This document shows positions 27,037-35,473 of a DNA stretch of 64,000 bases, in pieces. Both the position numbers and the translations under genes were made by a program. The notes under the pieces are model-generated. The model was not told where the DNA came from. It searched no databases and saw only the letters and a program-made list of their open reading frames with translations. Numbering within the stretch: the first letter of the stretch is position 1; each line of letters begins with the position of its first letter. Location: NCBI RefSeq assembly GCF_001792815.1, contig NZ_CP017674.1, positions 2,356,001 through 2,420,000 on the forward strand, written 5' to 3'. Source of the stretch: Microbacterium sp. BH-3-3-3 (GTDB lineage Bacteria > Actinomycetota > Actinomycetes > Actinomycetales > Microbacteriaceae).

Positions 27037-28248
27037 TCAGGATGCCGCGAACGCGCGGCTGTCGGAGGCGGGGGCGCTCGCCCGGTCCACGCCGGTCCAG
27101 ACGCCGTCGGCGCCGGAGCTCTGCGCGACGGCGTCGAGCACCCGCTGCACGTGCAGGCCGTCGGCGAAGGAGGGGCGGGGATCGCGGCCGTCGGCGACGG
27201 CTTCGACGAAGTCCTTCGCCTGGTGCGTGAACCCGTGCTCGTACCCGAGCATGTGACCGGTCGGCCACCACGCCCCCATATAGGGGTGCTCGGGTTCGGT
27301 GACGAGGATGCGGCGGAAGCCCTGTTCGGAGGCCGGCAGGGTGGCGTCGTAGAACTGCAGCTCGTTGGGGCTCTCGAGGTCGAACGAGAGCGCGCCGTCG
27401 CTGCCCGAGATCTCGACGCGCAGGGCGTTCTTGCGGCCGAGGCGGAAGCGCGACGCCTCGAACGAGGCGAGGGCGCCGTTCTCGAGACGCCCGGTGAACA
27501 GGGCGAGGTCATCGACGGTGACGGGTCCGCGGTCCGCGCCCGCGGTGCCCGACAGTCCCGACGACGCGGCGAGCACCGGGCGCTCCGAGACGATCGTCTC
27601 GAGGACTCCCGCCACGCGGGTGAGGTGCTGACCGGTGATGTACTCGGTGAGGTCGACGGCGTGGGCGCCGATGTCGCCCAGGGAGCCGGAGCCGGCCCGG
27701 TCCTTCTGCAGGCGCCAGGTGAGCGGCGCGTCGGCGTCGCTGAGCCAGTCCTGCAGGTACTCGGCGCGCACCTGGCGGATCTCGCCCAGGCGACCCGCGG
27801 CGACGAGGTCGCGCGCGAAGGTGGTGGCCGGCAGGCGTCGGTAGGTGAACCCCACCATCGAACGGATGCCGCGGGTGGCGGCGTCGTCGGCGGCCGCGGC
27901 CATGCGGCGGGCTTCGTCGACGGTGTTGGCGAGGGGCTTCTCGCACAGGACGTGCTTTCCGGCAGCCAGGGCGGCGAGGGCGATCTCGGCGTGGGAGTCG
28001 CCCGGGGTGACGATGTCGACGACGTCGATGTCGGGGCGTTCGACGATCTCGCGCCAGTCGGTGGAGCTCTCGTTCCAGCCCCAGGTGTCGGCGGCATCCC
28101 GGGTGCGTGCGGCGTCGCGACCGACGAGCACGCTCATCTCGGGGGCGAGGGGGAGGTCGAAGAAGCGGGGTGCCACGCGCCACCCTTGGGAGTGCGCGGC
28201 ACCCATGAATCCGGCGCCGATCATGGCGATGCGGAGGGGCGAGATCAT
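27037..28248 (-). CDS. Gfo/Idh/MocA family oxidoreductase
   Basis: 403 residues from ATG 28248, with GAAAGG upstream. Rossmann motif IAMIGAGFMGAAHSQGW, then VDIVTPGDSHAEIA and CEKPLANT with the active-site Lys. The C-terminal domain has GSLGDIGAHAVDLTEYITG. It oxidises a sugar or cyclitol using NAD(P). It is co-directional with an isomerase and a CUT2 binding protein, so it acts on the imported sugar or a product of it. Longer than the family mean because of a C-terminal extension. Confidence 0.85.
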   Translation of the reverse strand: MISPLRIAMIGAGFMGAAHSQGWRVAPRFFDLPLAPEMSVLVGRDAARTRDAADTWGWNESSTDWREIVERPDIDVVDIVTPGDSHAEIALAALAAGKHVLCEKPLANTVDEARRMAAAADDAATRGIRSMVGFTYRRLPATTFARDLVAAGRLGEIRQVRAEYLQDWLSDADAPLTWRLQKDRAGSGSLGDIGAHAVDLTEYITGQHLTRVAGVLETIVSERPVLAASSGLSGTAGADRGPVTVDDLALFTGRLENGALASFEASRFRLGRKNALRVEISGSDGALSFDLESPNELQFYDATLPASEQGFRRILVTEPEHPYMGAWWPTGHMLGYEHGFTHQAKDFVEAVADGRDPRPSFADGLHVQRVLDAVAQSSGADGVWTGVDRASAPASDSRAFAAS

Positions 28249-28278
28249 GATCGCGGCCTTTCGATGGGGGAAGGGGAG

Positions 28279-28309
28279 GGGGGCGCCCGCGTCGGTCGCA
28301 GACGCCCCC
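28279..28309 (-). terminator. Hairpin between binding-protein gene and dehydrogenase gene
   Basis: GGGGGCG and CGCCCCC enclose a GC-rich loop just after the binding-protein stop. It would let part of the transcripts end there and so keep the binding protein more abundant than the enzymes downstream (inference). Confidence 0.5.
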
Positions 28310-28325
28310 GTGGTGGTTCGATCGA

Positions 28326-29375
28326 TCAGGACTCGAACGACAGGTCGATGTACGAGTCCACGTTGTCCTTCGTCACCACCGGCGCGTCGAGCACGATGCG
28401 GTTGGGGACGCTCGGCGTGATCAGGTCGCCGGCGGTCTTGCCCTGCGCGATCAGGCGGGCCAGGGCGATGCCGTCGGCCGCCTGGGTCGAGGGATAGATC
28501 ACCGTCGCCTGCAGCGGGGTGTCCCCGGCCTGGATGGCCTCCATGGCGTTGCGGCTGCCCGCGCCGCCGACCATGAAGAACTCGTCGCGACCGGCCGCCG
28601 TGATGGCGGCGAGGACGCCGATGCCCTGGTCGTCGTCGTGGTTCCAGATGGCGTCGATCTTCGGGTTGGCCGACAGCAGCTGCGAGGTCGAGGCCTCGCC
28701 ACCGGCCACCGTGAAGTCGGCCGCGACGCGCGGGCCGACGTCGAGACCGCAGTCCGCCAGGGCGTCCTTGAACCCGGCCGAGCGGTCCTGCGTGAGCGGC
28801 AGCGAGTCGATGCCGGCGATCTCGGCGACGACGGCGTCGCTCTGGCCGCTCAGCTGCTCGCAGATGTAGGTGCCGGCGCTGACGCCCATGCCGTAGTTGT
28901 CGCCGAGCACGGTCGAGCGGGCGGCGAAGGGGCTCGAGAACTCCCGGTCGACGTTGACGACCGGGATGCCGGCCTCCATCGCGCGGGTGGCGACCTCGGT
29001 GAGGGCGGCTCCGTCGCTCGGCAGCAGCACGATGGCATCCACCTTGTTGTTGATGAAGGTCTCGACCGCGGCGATCTGCGCGTTCACGTCGTTGGTGCCC
29101 TCGGCGACCTGCAGGTCGACGTCGGGGAAGCTCTCGGCGGCGGCGAGCGCACCGGAGTTGATGGCGCCGAGCCAGCCGTGGTCGGCGGCGGGGCCCGAGA
29201 AGCCGATGGTGACGGTGTCACCGCTGGCGGCGTTCTCTTCGGTGGTGGTGCCCTGGTCGACGACGTTCTGGTTGTCGCCGCTCGAACCGGTGCAGCCGGC
29301 CAGCAGCCCGATGGCCGCGACGAAGGCGGTTCCCGTCAGGATGAGGCGGGAGCGCGAAGTCAGCTGTGAGCGCAT
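28326..29375 (-). CDS. Sugar ABC transporter substrate-binding lipoprotein, CUT2
   Basis: 349 residues from ATG 29375, with an excellent AGGAGGAAAG ribosome binding site. Lipoprotein signal ending LLAGC (Cys28), then a Ser/Asp/Asn-rich linker and a Peripla_BP_4 fold: VTIGFSGPAADHGWLGAI, DAIVLLPSDGAALTEV, IPVVNVDREF and IDAIWNHDDDQGIG. It belongs to the ribose/inositol-binding cluster and is anchored outside the membrane. The ATPase and permease genes of the same transporter are divergent (29633-32199). The sugar is not identifiable from sequence; the dehydrogenase/isomerase neighbours fit a cyclitol or rare sugar. Confidence 0.85.
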   Translation of the reverse strand: MRSQLTSRSRLILTGTAFVAAIGLLAGCTGSSGDNQNVVDQGTTTEENAASGDTVTIGFSGPAADHGWLGAINSGALAAAESFPDVDLQVAEGTNDVNAQIAAVETFINNKVDAIVLLPSDGAALTEVATRAMEAGIPVVNVDREFSSPFAARSTVLGDNYGMGVSAGTYICEQLSGQSDAVVAEIAGIDSLPLTQDRSAGFKDALADCGLDVGPRVAADFTVAGGEASTSQLLSANPKIDAIWNHDDDQGIGVLAAITAAGRDEFFMVGGAGSRNAMEAIQAGDTPLQATVIYPSTQAADGIALARLIAQGKTAGDLITPSVPNRIVLDAPVVTKDNVDSYIDLSFES

Positions 29376-29632
29376 GTCTTTCCTCCTTGAATGTGATGCG
29401 GCAGGTGCCAATGCGGCCCCGATCCGAGGAGGAGTCCACTTTGACGGGGCTCACGCTAGCAGAATGGTTCTTCGAATAGTCAACTTTTGTTTGAGCGTCG
29501 TCAAAAGCGAAATACGCGGGCCGAGCGCCGCAATCCAGGGGCCATACGATTCATCACCGCGGCGGATGTGCTGCCGTCGGCGCGGATCGAACGCCTCTCG
29601 CGTCCGGCGTGCGACCGTGTTATGTTCGCCGC
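29376..29632. promoter_or_regulatory. Divergent regulatory region of second CUT2 locus
   Basis: 257 bases between the binding protein (minus) and ATPase (plus) genes. The AT-rich part 29461-29515 has the inverted repeat CTTTTG (29484-29489) and CAAAAG (29502-29507), and the minus strand offers TTGACT and TTGACG as -35 boxes. AT-rich inverted repeats like this suit ROK regulators, and a ROK gene lies at the end of the plus-strand operon. On the plus side TATGTT (29621-29626) ends exactly 6 bases before GTG 29633. Confidence 0.5.
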
Positions 29633-31153
29633 GTGATCAAAGTTGACCATGAACAGTCATTACTCGTCGCCCGGGGCGTGACCAAGTCGTTCGGGGGCGT
29701 CCAGGCCCTGCGCGGCGTCGATCTCGACATCGTCCCCGGCGAGGTGCACTGCGTGCTGGGGCAGAACGGCGCCGGCAAGTCGACGCTGATCAAGACGCTC
29801 GCCGGCGTGCACCGTCCCGACGGGGGAGAACTCGTGTGGCGAGGCGAGACCGTCGAGATCGCCGACCCCGACGCGGCCATCGAGTTGGGCATCGCCACGA
29901 TGTACCAGGAACTCGACGTCGTCGACGGGCTCACCATCGCCGAGAACGTCTTCCTCGGGCACGAGCTCTCGCGCGGCGGTTTCACCCATCGCTCCGAGGC
30001 CGCCCGGCGCACCACCGAACTGCTGAGGCGCCTGGGGCACGCGAACCTGTCGCCGCACACCGAGGTGGGAAGCCTCAGCGCCGCGAACAAGCAGATCGTG
30101 AGCATGGCGCGGGCGCTGTCGCACGACATCCGGCTCATCATCATGGACGAGCCCTCGGCCGTCCTCGACACCGAAGAGGTGAAGAACCTGTTCGCGGTCG
30201 TGCGCGAGCTCACCGCGGAGGGCATCGCCGTGGTCTACATCACGCACCGGCTCGAGGAGATCCGCGAGATCGGCGACCGCATCACGGTCCTGAAGGACGG
30301 ACGCACCACGGCCGTGGGTCTCGCTGCCGCCGACACCCCCACCGCCGAACTCATCCGCCTGATGACGGGCCGCGACATCGCCAACGTCTTCCCCGAGCGG
30401 GCGCCGATCGAACCCGACGCCCCCGTCGTGCTGGACGTCCAGGGACTCGCTCTGGCCGGGGTCTTCTCCGACGTGTCGTTCTCTGTGCGCGCGGGCGAGG
30501 TCGTGGGTCTCGCCGGCCTCGTGGGCTCGGGGCGCTCCGAGATCCTCGAGACGGTCTACGGGGCGCGCAAGTCCTCGGCCGGACGCGTGGCCGTGCGCGA
30601 CGCGGTGCTGCCCCGCGGATCGGTGCGCGCCGCGGTCGGTGCGGGCATGGGACTGTCCCCCGAGGAGCGCAAGAGCCAGGGGCTCGTGCTCGACGAGCCG
30701 ATCTTCGTCAACATCGCGCTCGCCTCGATGAAGCGGTTCGCGAAGGGCGGGTTCCTCGACGACCGCTCCGCCCGCCGCGTGGCACGCGAGCAGATCGACG
30801 CCTTCGAACTGCGTCCCGCCGACCCCGATCGCCCCGCCCGCACCCTGTCGGGCGGCAACCAGCAGAAGATCCTGCTCGCGCGGTGGCTCGTGCACGGCAC
30901 GACCGTGCTGCTGCTCGACGAGCCCACCCGCGGTGTCGACGTCGGTGCCCGCGCCGAGATCTACACGCTCATCCGCGACCTCGCCGCCGCCGGCAACGCG
31001 GTCGTCATCGTCTCGAGCGAGATCGAGGAGGTGCTCGGCCTCGCCGACACCGTGCTCGTCGTCGCCGACGGTCGGATCCTCGACACCCTCCCCTCCCACC
31101 AGATCGACGAGCACGGCGTGCTCGACCTCGTCATGAAAGGATCCGCCGCGTGA
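29633..31153 (+). CDS. Sugar ABC transporter ATP-binding protein, CUT2
   Basis: 506 residues from GTG 29633. Tandem ATPase domains: the first with GQNGAGKST and LIIMDEPSAVLD, the second with degenerate GLVGSGRSE, signature LSGGNQQKI and VLLLDEPTRGVDVG. It energises the permease whose GTG overlaps its stop. The GTG at 29633 is preferred to 29609, because a TATGTT hexamer lies exactly 6 bases before it and no ribosome binding site is present; this suggests a leaderless mRNA. Only one permease gene follows, so the channel is a homodimer as in ribose/xylose systems. Confidence 0.85.
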   Translation: MIKVDHEQSLLVARGVTKSFGGVQALRGVDLDIVPGEVHCVLGQNGAGKSTLIKTLAGVHRPDGGELVWRGETVEIADPDAAIELGIATMYQELDVVDGLTIAENVFLGHELSRGGFTHRSEAARRTTELLRRLGHANLSPHTEVGSLSAANKQIVSMARALSHDIRLIIMDEPSAVLDTEEVKNLFAVVRELTAEGIAVVYITHRLEEIREIGDRITVLKDGRTTAVGLAAADTPTAELIRLMTGRDIANVFPERAPIEPDAPVVLDVQGLALAGVFSDVSFSVRAGEVVGLAGLVGSGRSEILETVYGARKSSAGRVAVRDAVLPRGSVRAAVGAGMGLSPEERKSQGLVLDEPIFVNIALASMKRFAKGGFLDDRSARRVAREQIDAFELRPADPDRPARTLSGGNQQKILLARWLVHGTTVLLLDEPTRGVDVGARAEIYTLIRDLAAAGNAVVIVSSEIEEVLGLADTVLVVADGRILDTLPSHQIDEHGVLDLVMKGSAA

Positions 31154-32199
31154 GCGAGCCGACCACCCCGACCCGTGCACGCACGGTCCCCGCCGAAGCG
31201 GGACTCTCCCCGTCGGCCACCTCGACCCCGGCGTGGCGGCGCATCCTGTCCGGTTCCGCCGGGCGCAACATCGGACTCGTCATCGCGCTGCTGGTGATGT
31301 TCGTCGTCGGAGCGATCACCGCGCCGGGCACGTTCCTCACCGTCGACAACGTCTTCGTGATCCTGCGTCAGGCCTCGATCACCGGGGTGATCGCGGTGGC
31401 GATGACCCTCGTGATCATCGCCGGGGGCATCGACCTCTCGGTCGGCTCGGTCACCGGGCTGGCCTCGGTGGTCGGCACCCTCGCCGTCGTGCAGGACCTC
31501 GCCGACTCGATGCACTGGATCGTCTTCGTGCTCTTCGCGCTCGCGGTGGGTGCGGTGGCGGGCCTCATCAACGGCATCGTCATCGCCTACGGGAACGTGG
31601 TCGCCTTCATGGCCACCCTGGCCATGCTCGTCGGCGCCCGCGGGCTGGCCGAGATCCTCGCCGAGCGGCGCACCCTCGTGGTGCAGGACCGGGGGTTCAT
31701 CACCTTCATGAACGCCGACATCCTCGGGGTGAACATGCTCATCTGGATCTTCGCGATCGTCGCCGTGCTCGGGTGGGTGCTGCTCAACCGCACGACGTTC
31801 GGGCGTCGCACCGTCGCCATCGGCGGCAACCGCGAGGCCGCGCGACTGGCCGGCATCGACGTGCGGCGTCACGTCATGTGGCTCTACGTGCTCGTCGGGC
31901 TCGCGTCGGGTATCGCCGGCGTCATGTTCCTGGGCCGGACGACGGCGGGCAGCTCGACCAACGGGCAGTTGCTCGAACTCGACGTCATCGCGGCGGTCGT
32001 GGTCGGCGGCACCCTGCTCGTGGGCGGTCGCGGAACGATCACCGGCACGGTGTTCGGTGTGCTGATCTTCGCGACGCTGACCAACGTGTTCATCCAGAAC
32101 AACCTGTCGTCGTCGGTCCAGGCCGTCGCGAAAGGTGTCATCATCGTCGTCGCGGTTCTTCTGCAGCAGCGCTTCTCCCGCCCGCCGGGCCGGGGCTGA
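31150..32199 (+). CDS. Sugar ABC transporter permease, CUT2
   Basis: 349 residues from GTG 31150, overlapping the ATPase stop. A cytoplasmic N-terminus of about 35 residues, then 8-10 helices with the hallmark IAGGIDLSVGSVTG and the ATPase-contact segment EAARLAGIDVRRH. RbsC-like (BPD_transp_2). It pairs with the binding lipoprotein encoded divergently at 28326-29375. A 92-base gap without a visible terminator separates it from the ROK regulator, which could be co-transcribed. Confidence 0.87.
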   Translation: MSEPTTPTRARTVPAEAGLSPSATSTPAWRRILSGSAGRNIGLVIALLVMFVVGAITAPGTFLTVDNVFVILRQASITGVIAVAMTLVIIAGGIDLSVGSVTGLASVVGTLAVVQDLADSMHWIVFVLFALAVGAVAGLINGIVIAYGNVVAFMATLAMLVGARGLAEILAERRTLVVQDRGFITFMNADILGVNMLIWIFAIVAVLGWVLLNRTTFGRRTVAIGGNREAARLAGIDVRRHVMWLYVLVGLASGIAGVMFLGRTTAGSSTNGQLLELDVIAAVVVGGTLLVGGRGTITGTVFGVLIFATLTNVFIQNNLSSSVQAVAKGVIIVVAVLLQQRFSRPPGRG

Positions 32200-32291
32200 G
32201 GCGCGACTCCTGTCGACGGTGATTGCGCTTTCCGTGCAGTCGCCGTCGGCTCGCGGATCGTGTCGATAGCAAGTGATGGTGTACTGAGGGC

Positions 32292-33482
32292 GTGAAGCGG
32301 ATGAGCACAGATGCGGTGCAGACGGCCAACGGTGCCGGTCAGCTCTTCCAGTTGCTGCGTGATGGGATCCCGCGCACCCGGGCCGAGTTGGCGAAGACCA
32401 CGGGTCTCGCGCGATCCACCGTCGCCGTCCGCGTCGACGAGCTCATGCGCATGGGACTGATCACCCCCGTGGCCGATGCCGTGTCGACCGGCGGGCGCCC
32501 GCCGTCGCAGTTCGCGATCAACCCGGCCGCCAAGGTCGTCGTCGCCGCCGACCTCGGCGCCTCGCACGCGACCGTCGCGATCGTCGATCTCGCCGGCACC
32601 GTGCTCGCCGAGACGAGCGCGTCCCTCGACATCTCCCTCGGGCCCGAGCCCGTGCTGACGTGGCTCGTCGACGGAGCGCGCGAACTGCTCGCCTCGGTGG
32701 AACGCACCGTCGACGACGTGGCCGCGATGGGCATCGGCGTTCCCGGGCCCGTCGAGCACTCGACCGGTCAGCCGGTGAACCCGCCGATCATGCCCGGATG
32801 GGACCACTTCGACATCCCCGCGTGGATCTTCGAGCACATGCCGGTTCCCGTGCTCGTCGACAACGACGTGAACATCATGGCGCTCGGCGAGCGCGGGCTC
32901 GCCTGGCCGGGGGTCGACCACCTCATGTTCGTCAAGATCGCCACCGGTATCGGCACCGGCATCATCTCCGACGGCCGCCTGCAGCGCGGCGCGCAGGGCA
33001 TCGCCGGCGACATCGGGCACGTGCAGGTCGCGCGCGGCGCCGACATCCCGTGCCAGTGCGGCAATCGCGGATGCCTCGAGGCCCTGGCATCCGGTCCCGC
33101 CATCGCCCGCGCTCTGCGCGCGCAGGGCATCGAGGCGCACACGGGCTCCGACGTGGTCGACCTCGTCAAGCGCGGCAACATCGACGCGATCCAGGCGGTG
33201 CGCCAGGCCGGCCGCGACATCGGCGAGGTGCTCACGACCTGCGTCAGCCTGATGAACCCCTCGGTCATCGCCGTCGGCGGGTCGATGGCGCGCGTGGGCG
33301 AGCACCTCATCGCGGGGGTGCGCGAAGTGGTCTATTCGCGTTCGACGCCGCTGGCGACGGAGTACCTCTCGATCGTGCAGTCGGTCGCCGCCGAGCACGC
33401 CGGTGTGCGGGGGGCGAGCATGTTGGCCATCGAGCACGCGCTCTCGCCCGAGTCGTTCACCGCCGCGTTCCTTCCCGCCTGA
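32292..33482 (+). CDS. ROK family transcriptional regulator
   Basis: 396 residues from GTG 32292 (ATG 32301 is an alternative). N-terminal winged helix GIPRTRAELAKTTGLARSTVAVRVDELMRMGL at about 25-57, then the ROK sugar-kinase-like domain: VVAADLGASHATVAIVDL, MGIGVPGPVEH, VDNDVNIMALGE and the zinc motif CQCGNRGCLEAL. The kinase domain may bind sugar without phosphorylating it, as in NagC and XylR proteins. It lies downstream of the importer genes and is the best candidate regulator of the whole 26-32 kb sugar locus. A TGTACT hexamer ends 6 bases before the GTG. Confidence 0.87.
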   Translation: MKRMSTDAVQTANGAGQLFQLLRDGIPRTRAELAKTTGLARSTVAVRVDELMRMGLITPVADAVSTGGRPPSQFAINPAAKVVVAADLGASHATVAIVDLAGTVLAETSASLDISLGPEPVLTWLVDGARELLASVERTVDDVAAMGIGVPGPVEHSTGQPVNPPIMPGWDHFDIPAWIFEHMPVPVLVDNDVNIMALGERGLAWPGVDHLMFVKIATGIGTGIISDGRLQRGAQGIAGDIGHVQVARGADIPCQCGNRGCLEALASGPAIARALRAQGIEAHTGSDVVDLVKRGNIDAIQAVRQAGRDIGEVLTTCVSLMNPSVIAVGGSMARVGEHLIAGVREVVYSRSTPLATEYLSIVQSVAAEHAGVRGASMLAIEHALSPESFTAAFLPA

Positions 33483-33533
33483 GGCGGGCCCGACAGCGGA
33501 CGACGGGTGCCGCCGAACTCATCGCGCGGCGTC

Positions 33534-34442
33534 TCAGCCCGCGGCGGCCGTCGCCCGTTCCGCCACCGTCCGCAGCGCCCGCAGCACGTGCCGCACCGCG
33601 GCGTACGCGAGGGCGTCCGGGCGGGCGAGGGCGTCGACGTGTCGCACGAGCTCGAGGTCGGCGAGGGGGCGCAGCACGAGTCCGTCGACGGCGAGGGGGA
33701 GCGCGGTCGTGCGGGGGAGCACGGCGATCGCCGCGCCCGTGCGCACCACCTCGGCCGTCACCGAGAACTCGTTGATGCGATGGGCGATGCGCAGCGGCCG
33801 ACCGACGTGCGCCGCGAGGTGGTCGAGCACCCCGGCGAGCGGGAACCCCGGGTGCACCGACACCCACGTCTCCTCGACCAGGTCGACCGCGCGCAGGCGA
33901 TCGCGCGCGGCGAGGGGATGCGCCTCGGGCAGTGCGATGTCGAGGGGCTCGGCGAGCAGCGCCGTGGCGATGACGCGGTCGCGCGGCCAGGGCGCATCGT
34001 GGGCGAGGCGGTGCGCGATGACGAGGTCGTGGTCGGCGGTGAGGCCCGGGAAGTCGCGGTGCGCGACGTCGGCGTCGGCGAGCTGCAGGGGCGGGGTGCC
34101 GTCGAGCTCGCGCAGCAGCGGACCGAACAGGGCCAGCCCCGCACTGTGGAAGGCCGAGACCCGCACCGGGCGATCCGCGGCGTCGAGGAACGCTCCGACC
34201 GCCTCGCGCGCGGCCGTGAGCGCCTCATCGACCCGGGTGCCCGCGGCGGCGAGGGCCTCGCCCGCGGGGGTGAGGGTGAGCACGCGCCCCCGGCGCACGG
34301 TCAACGGCACCGGAGCGTGGGCCTGCAGGGTCGCGAGCTGCTGCGACACCGCCGAGGCCGAGATGTGCAGGGCGGCGGCGACCGCGGCCACGCTGCCCCG
34401 ATCGCCGAGTTCGCGCAGCAGGCGCAGGTGAGCGGCATCCAT
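33534..34442 (-). CDS. LysR family transcriptional regulator
   Basis: 302 residues from ATG 34442. Helix-turn-helix GSVAAVAAALHISASAVSQQLATLQ at residues 16-40, then a LysR substrate domain with HPLAARDRLRAVDLVEETWVSV. Divergent from an EamA exporter with a palindrome between them, the classic LysR-target layout. The gap between TAAGTT on the minus strand and the ATG is 7 bases with no ribosome binding site, so the mRNA may be near leaderless. The ligand is unknown, perhaps an amino acid or metabolite exported by its partner. Confidence 0.86.
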   Translation of the reverse strand: MDAAHLRLLRELGDRGSVAAVAAALHISASAVSQQLATLQAHAPVPLTVRRGRVLTLTPAGEALAAAGTRVDEALTAAREAVGAFLDAADRPVRVSAFHSAGLALFGPLLRELDGTPPLQLADADVAHRDFPGLTADHDLVIAHRLAHDAPWPRDRVIATALLAEPLDIALPEAHPLAARDRLRAVDLVEETWVSVHPGFPLAGVLDHLAAHVGRPLRIAHRINEFSVTAEVVRTGAAIAVLPRTTALPLAVDGLVLRPLADLELVRHVDALARPDALAYAAVRHVLRALRTVAERATAAAG

Positions 34443-34444
34443 AA

Positions 34445-34461
34445 GTCACAACTTACGTGAC
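34445..34461. promoter_or_regulatory. Probable LysR operator
   Basis: GTCAC-aacttac-GTGAC, a dyad with 5-base arms, 2 bases upstream of the LysR start and before the EamA gene. It fits the dyadic sites of LysR activators in divergent promoters. Confidence 0.5.
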
Positions 34462-34513
34462 GGTGAAGACATTGGTCGTTGTTCTTCCGAGTGGGCGCGA
34501 CGACGCTGGAGAC

Positions 34514-35464
34514 ATGACCCGCCGCCCCGCCGAGATCGTCGTCGACGTGCTGCTGCTCGCCGTGGCGGCGGTGTGGGGGGCCAGCTTCCTCTCGGCCAAG
34601 GCGCTCACCGACGAGGTGGGCGTCGCCCCCGCCGTGGCGCTGCGCTTCGTCGTGGCCGCGGTGGCGCTGGGGGCGATCTGCCTCGCGCGGCGCGAGCGGA
34701 TGCCGCGGGGTCGGGGCCTCGCCGTCGCCGCCCTGCTCGGCTGCTCGCAGGCGGCGGTCATCGGCCTCGAGACCGCGGGCGTGCACCTGACCTCGGCGAC
34801 CAACGCGGGCGTGCTCATCAGCCTGGCCCTCGTCTTCACCCCCGTGCTCGAGAGCCTCGCGGCGAGATCGTGGCTGCCGCGGTCGTACTTCGTCGCGGCG
34901 GTGGCCGCGGTGGTGGGGGTGGCGCTGCTCGTGTCGGGCGGAGGTCTGCGTGCCCCGACGATCGGCGACGCCCTCGTGATCGCGGCCGCCGTCGTGCGGG
35001 CGGTGCACGTCACCGCCAGCGCGCGCCTCACGCGCGGACGCTCCGACAGCTCCCTCGCCGTGGTGTTCGTGCAACTCGTCGTGTGCGCCGCGACCTCGTC
35101 GGCGGTGGCCGGCGCCGACCTGCCCTCGGCGGTCGGACGGCTCACGGCATCCGGATGGGCCCACGTGCTGTTCCTCGGCCTGATGTGCTCGGTGTTCGCC
35201 TTCGTCGTGCAGCTGTGGGCCGTGCGCCGCACCTCGGCGACGCGCGCGAGCATCCTCATGGGCACCGAGCCGGTGTGGGCGCTGGCGGTGGGGGTGGCGA
35301 TCGGGGGAGAGGCGGTGGGGCTCCCCGGCCTCGCGGGCGCCGCGCTGGTGATCGCCGCGTCGTACGCGGGTCAGGCCATCGAGCGCCGACACCGCCGCGC
35401 GCTCGCCGAGCGGGAGCCCCGGGCGATGGATGGCCCCGTGCTCGTCGCGCCGCCGTCGCCGTAG
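34514..35464 (+). CDS. EamA/DMT family transporter
   Basis: 316 residues from ATG 34514, with CTGGAGAC upstream; a GTG at 34457 would place the start inside the operator and is rejected. Ten helices in two EamA repeats; the first begins VVDVLLLAVAAVWGASFLSAKAL and the second contains VLFLGLMCSVFAFVVQLWAV and MGTEPVWALAVG. Drug/metabolite family members export amino acids, purines or similar small metabolites. Divergent from its probable LysR regulator. The substrate is unknown. Confidence 0.85.
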   Translation: MTRRPAEIVVDVLLLAVAAVWGASFLSAKALTDEVGVAPAVALRFVVAAVALGAICLARRERMPRGRGLAVAALLGCSQAAVIGLETAGVHLTSATNAGVLISLALVFTPVLESLAARSWLPRSYFVAAVAAVVGVALLVSGGGLRAPTIGDALVIAAAVVRAVHVTASARLTRGRSDSSLAVVFVQLVVCAATSSAVAGADLPSAVGRLTASGWAHVLFLGLMCSVFAFVVQLWAVRRTSATRASILMGTEPVWALAVGVAIGGEAVGLPGLAGAALVIAASYAGQAIERRHRRALAEREPRAMDGPVLVAPPSP

Positions 35465-35467
35465 GCT
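35462..35467 (+). promoter_or_regulatory. -10 element of lipoate ligase gene, leaderless type
   Basis: TAGGCT ends exactly 6 bases before ATG 35474. It overlaps the stop region of the EamA gene. Confidence 0.45.
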
Positions 35468-35473
35468 GAGAGC

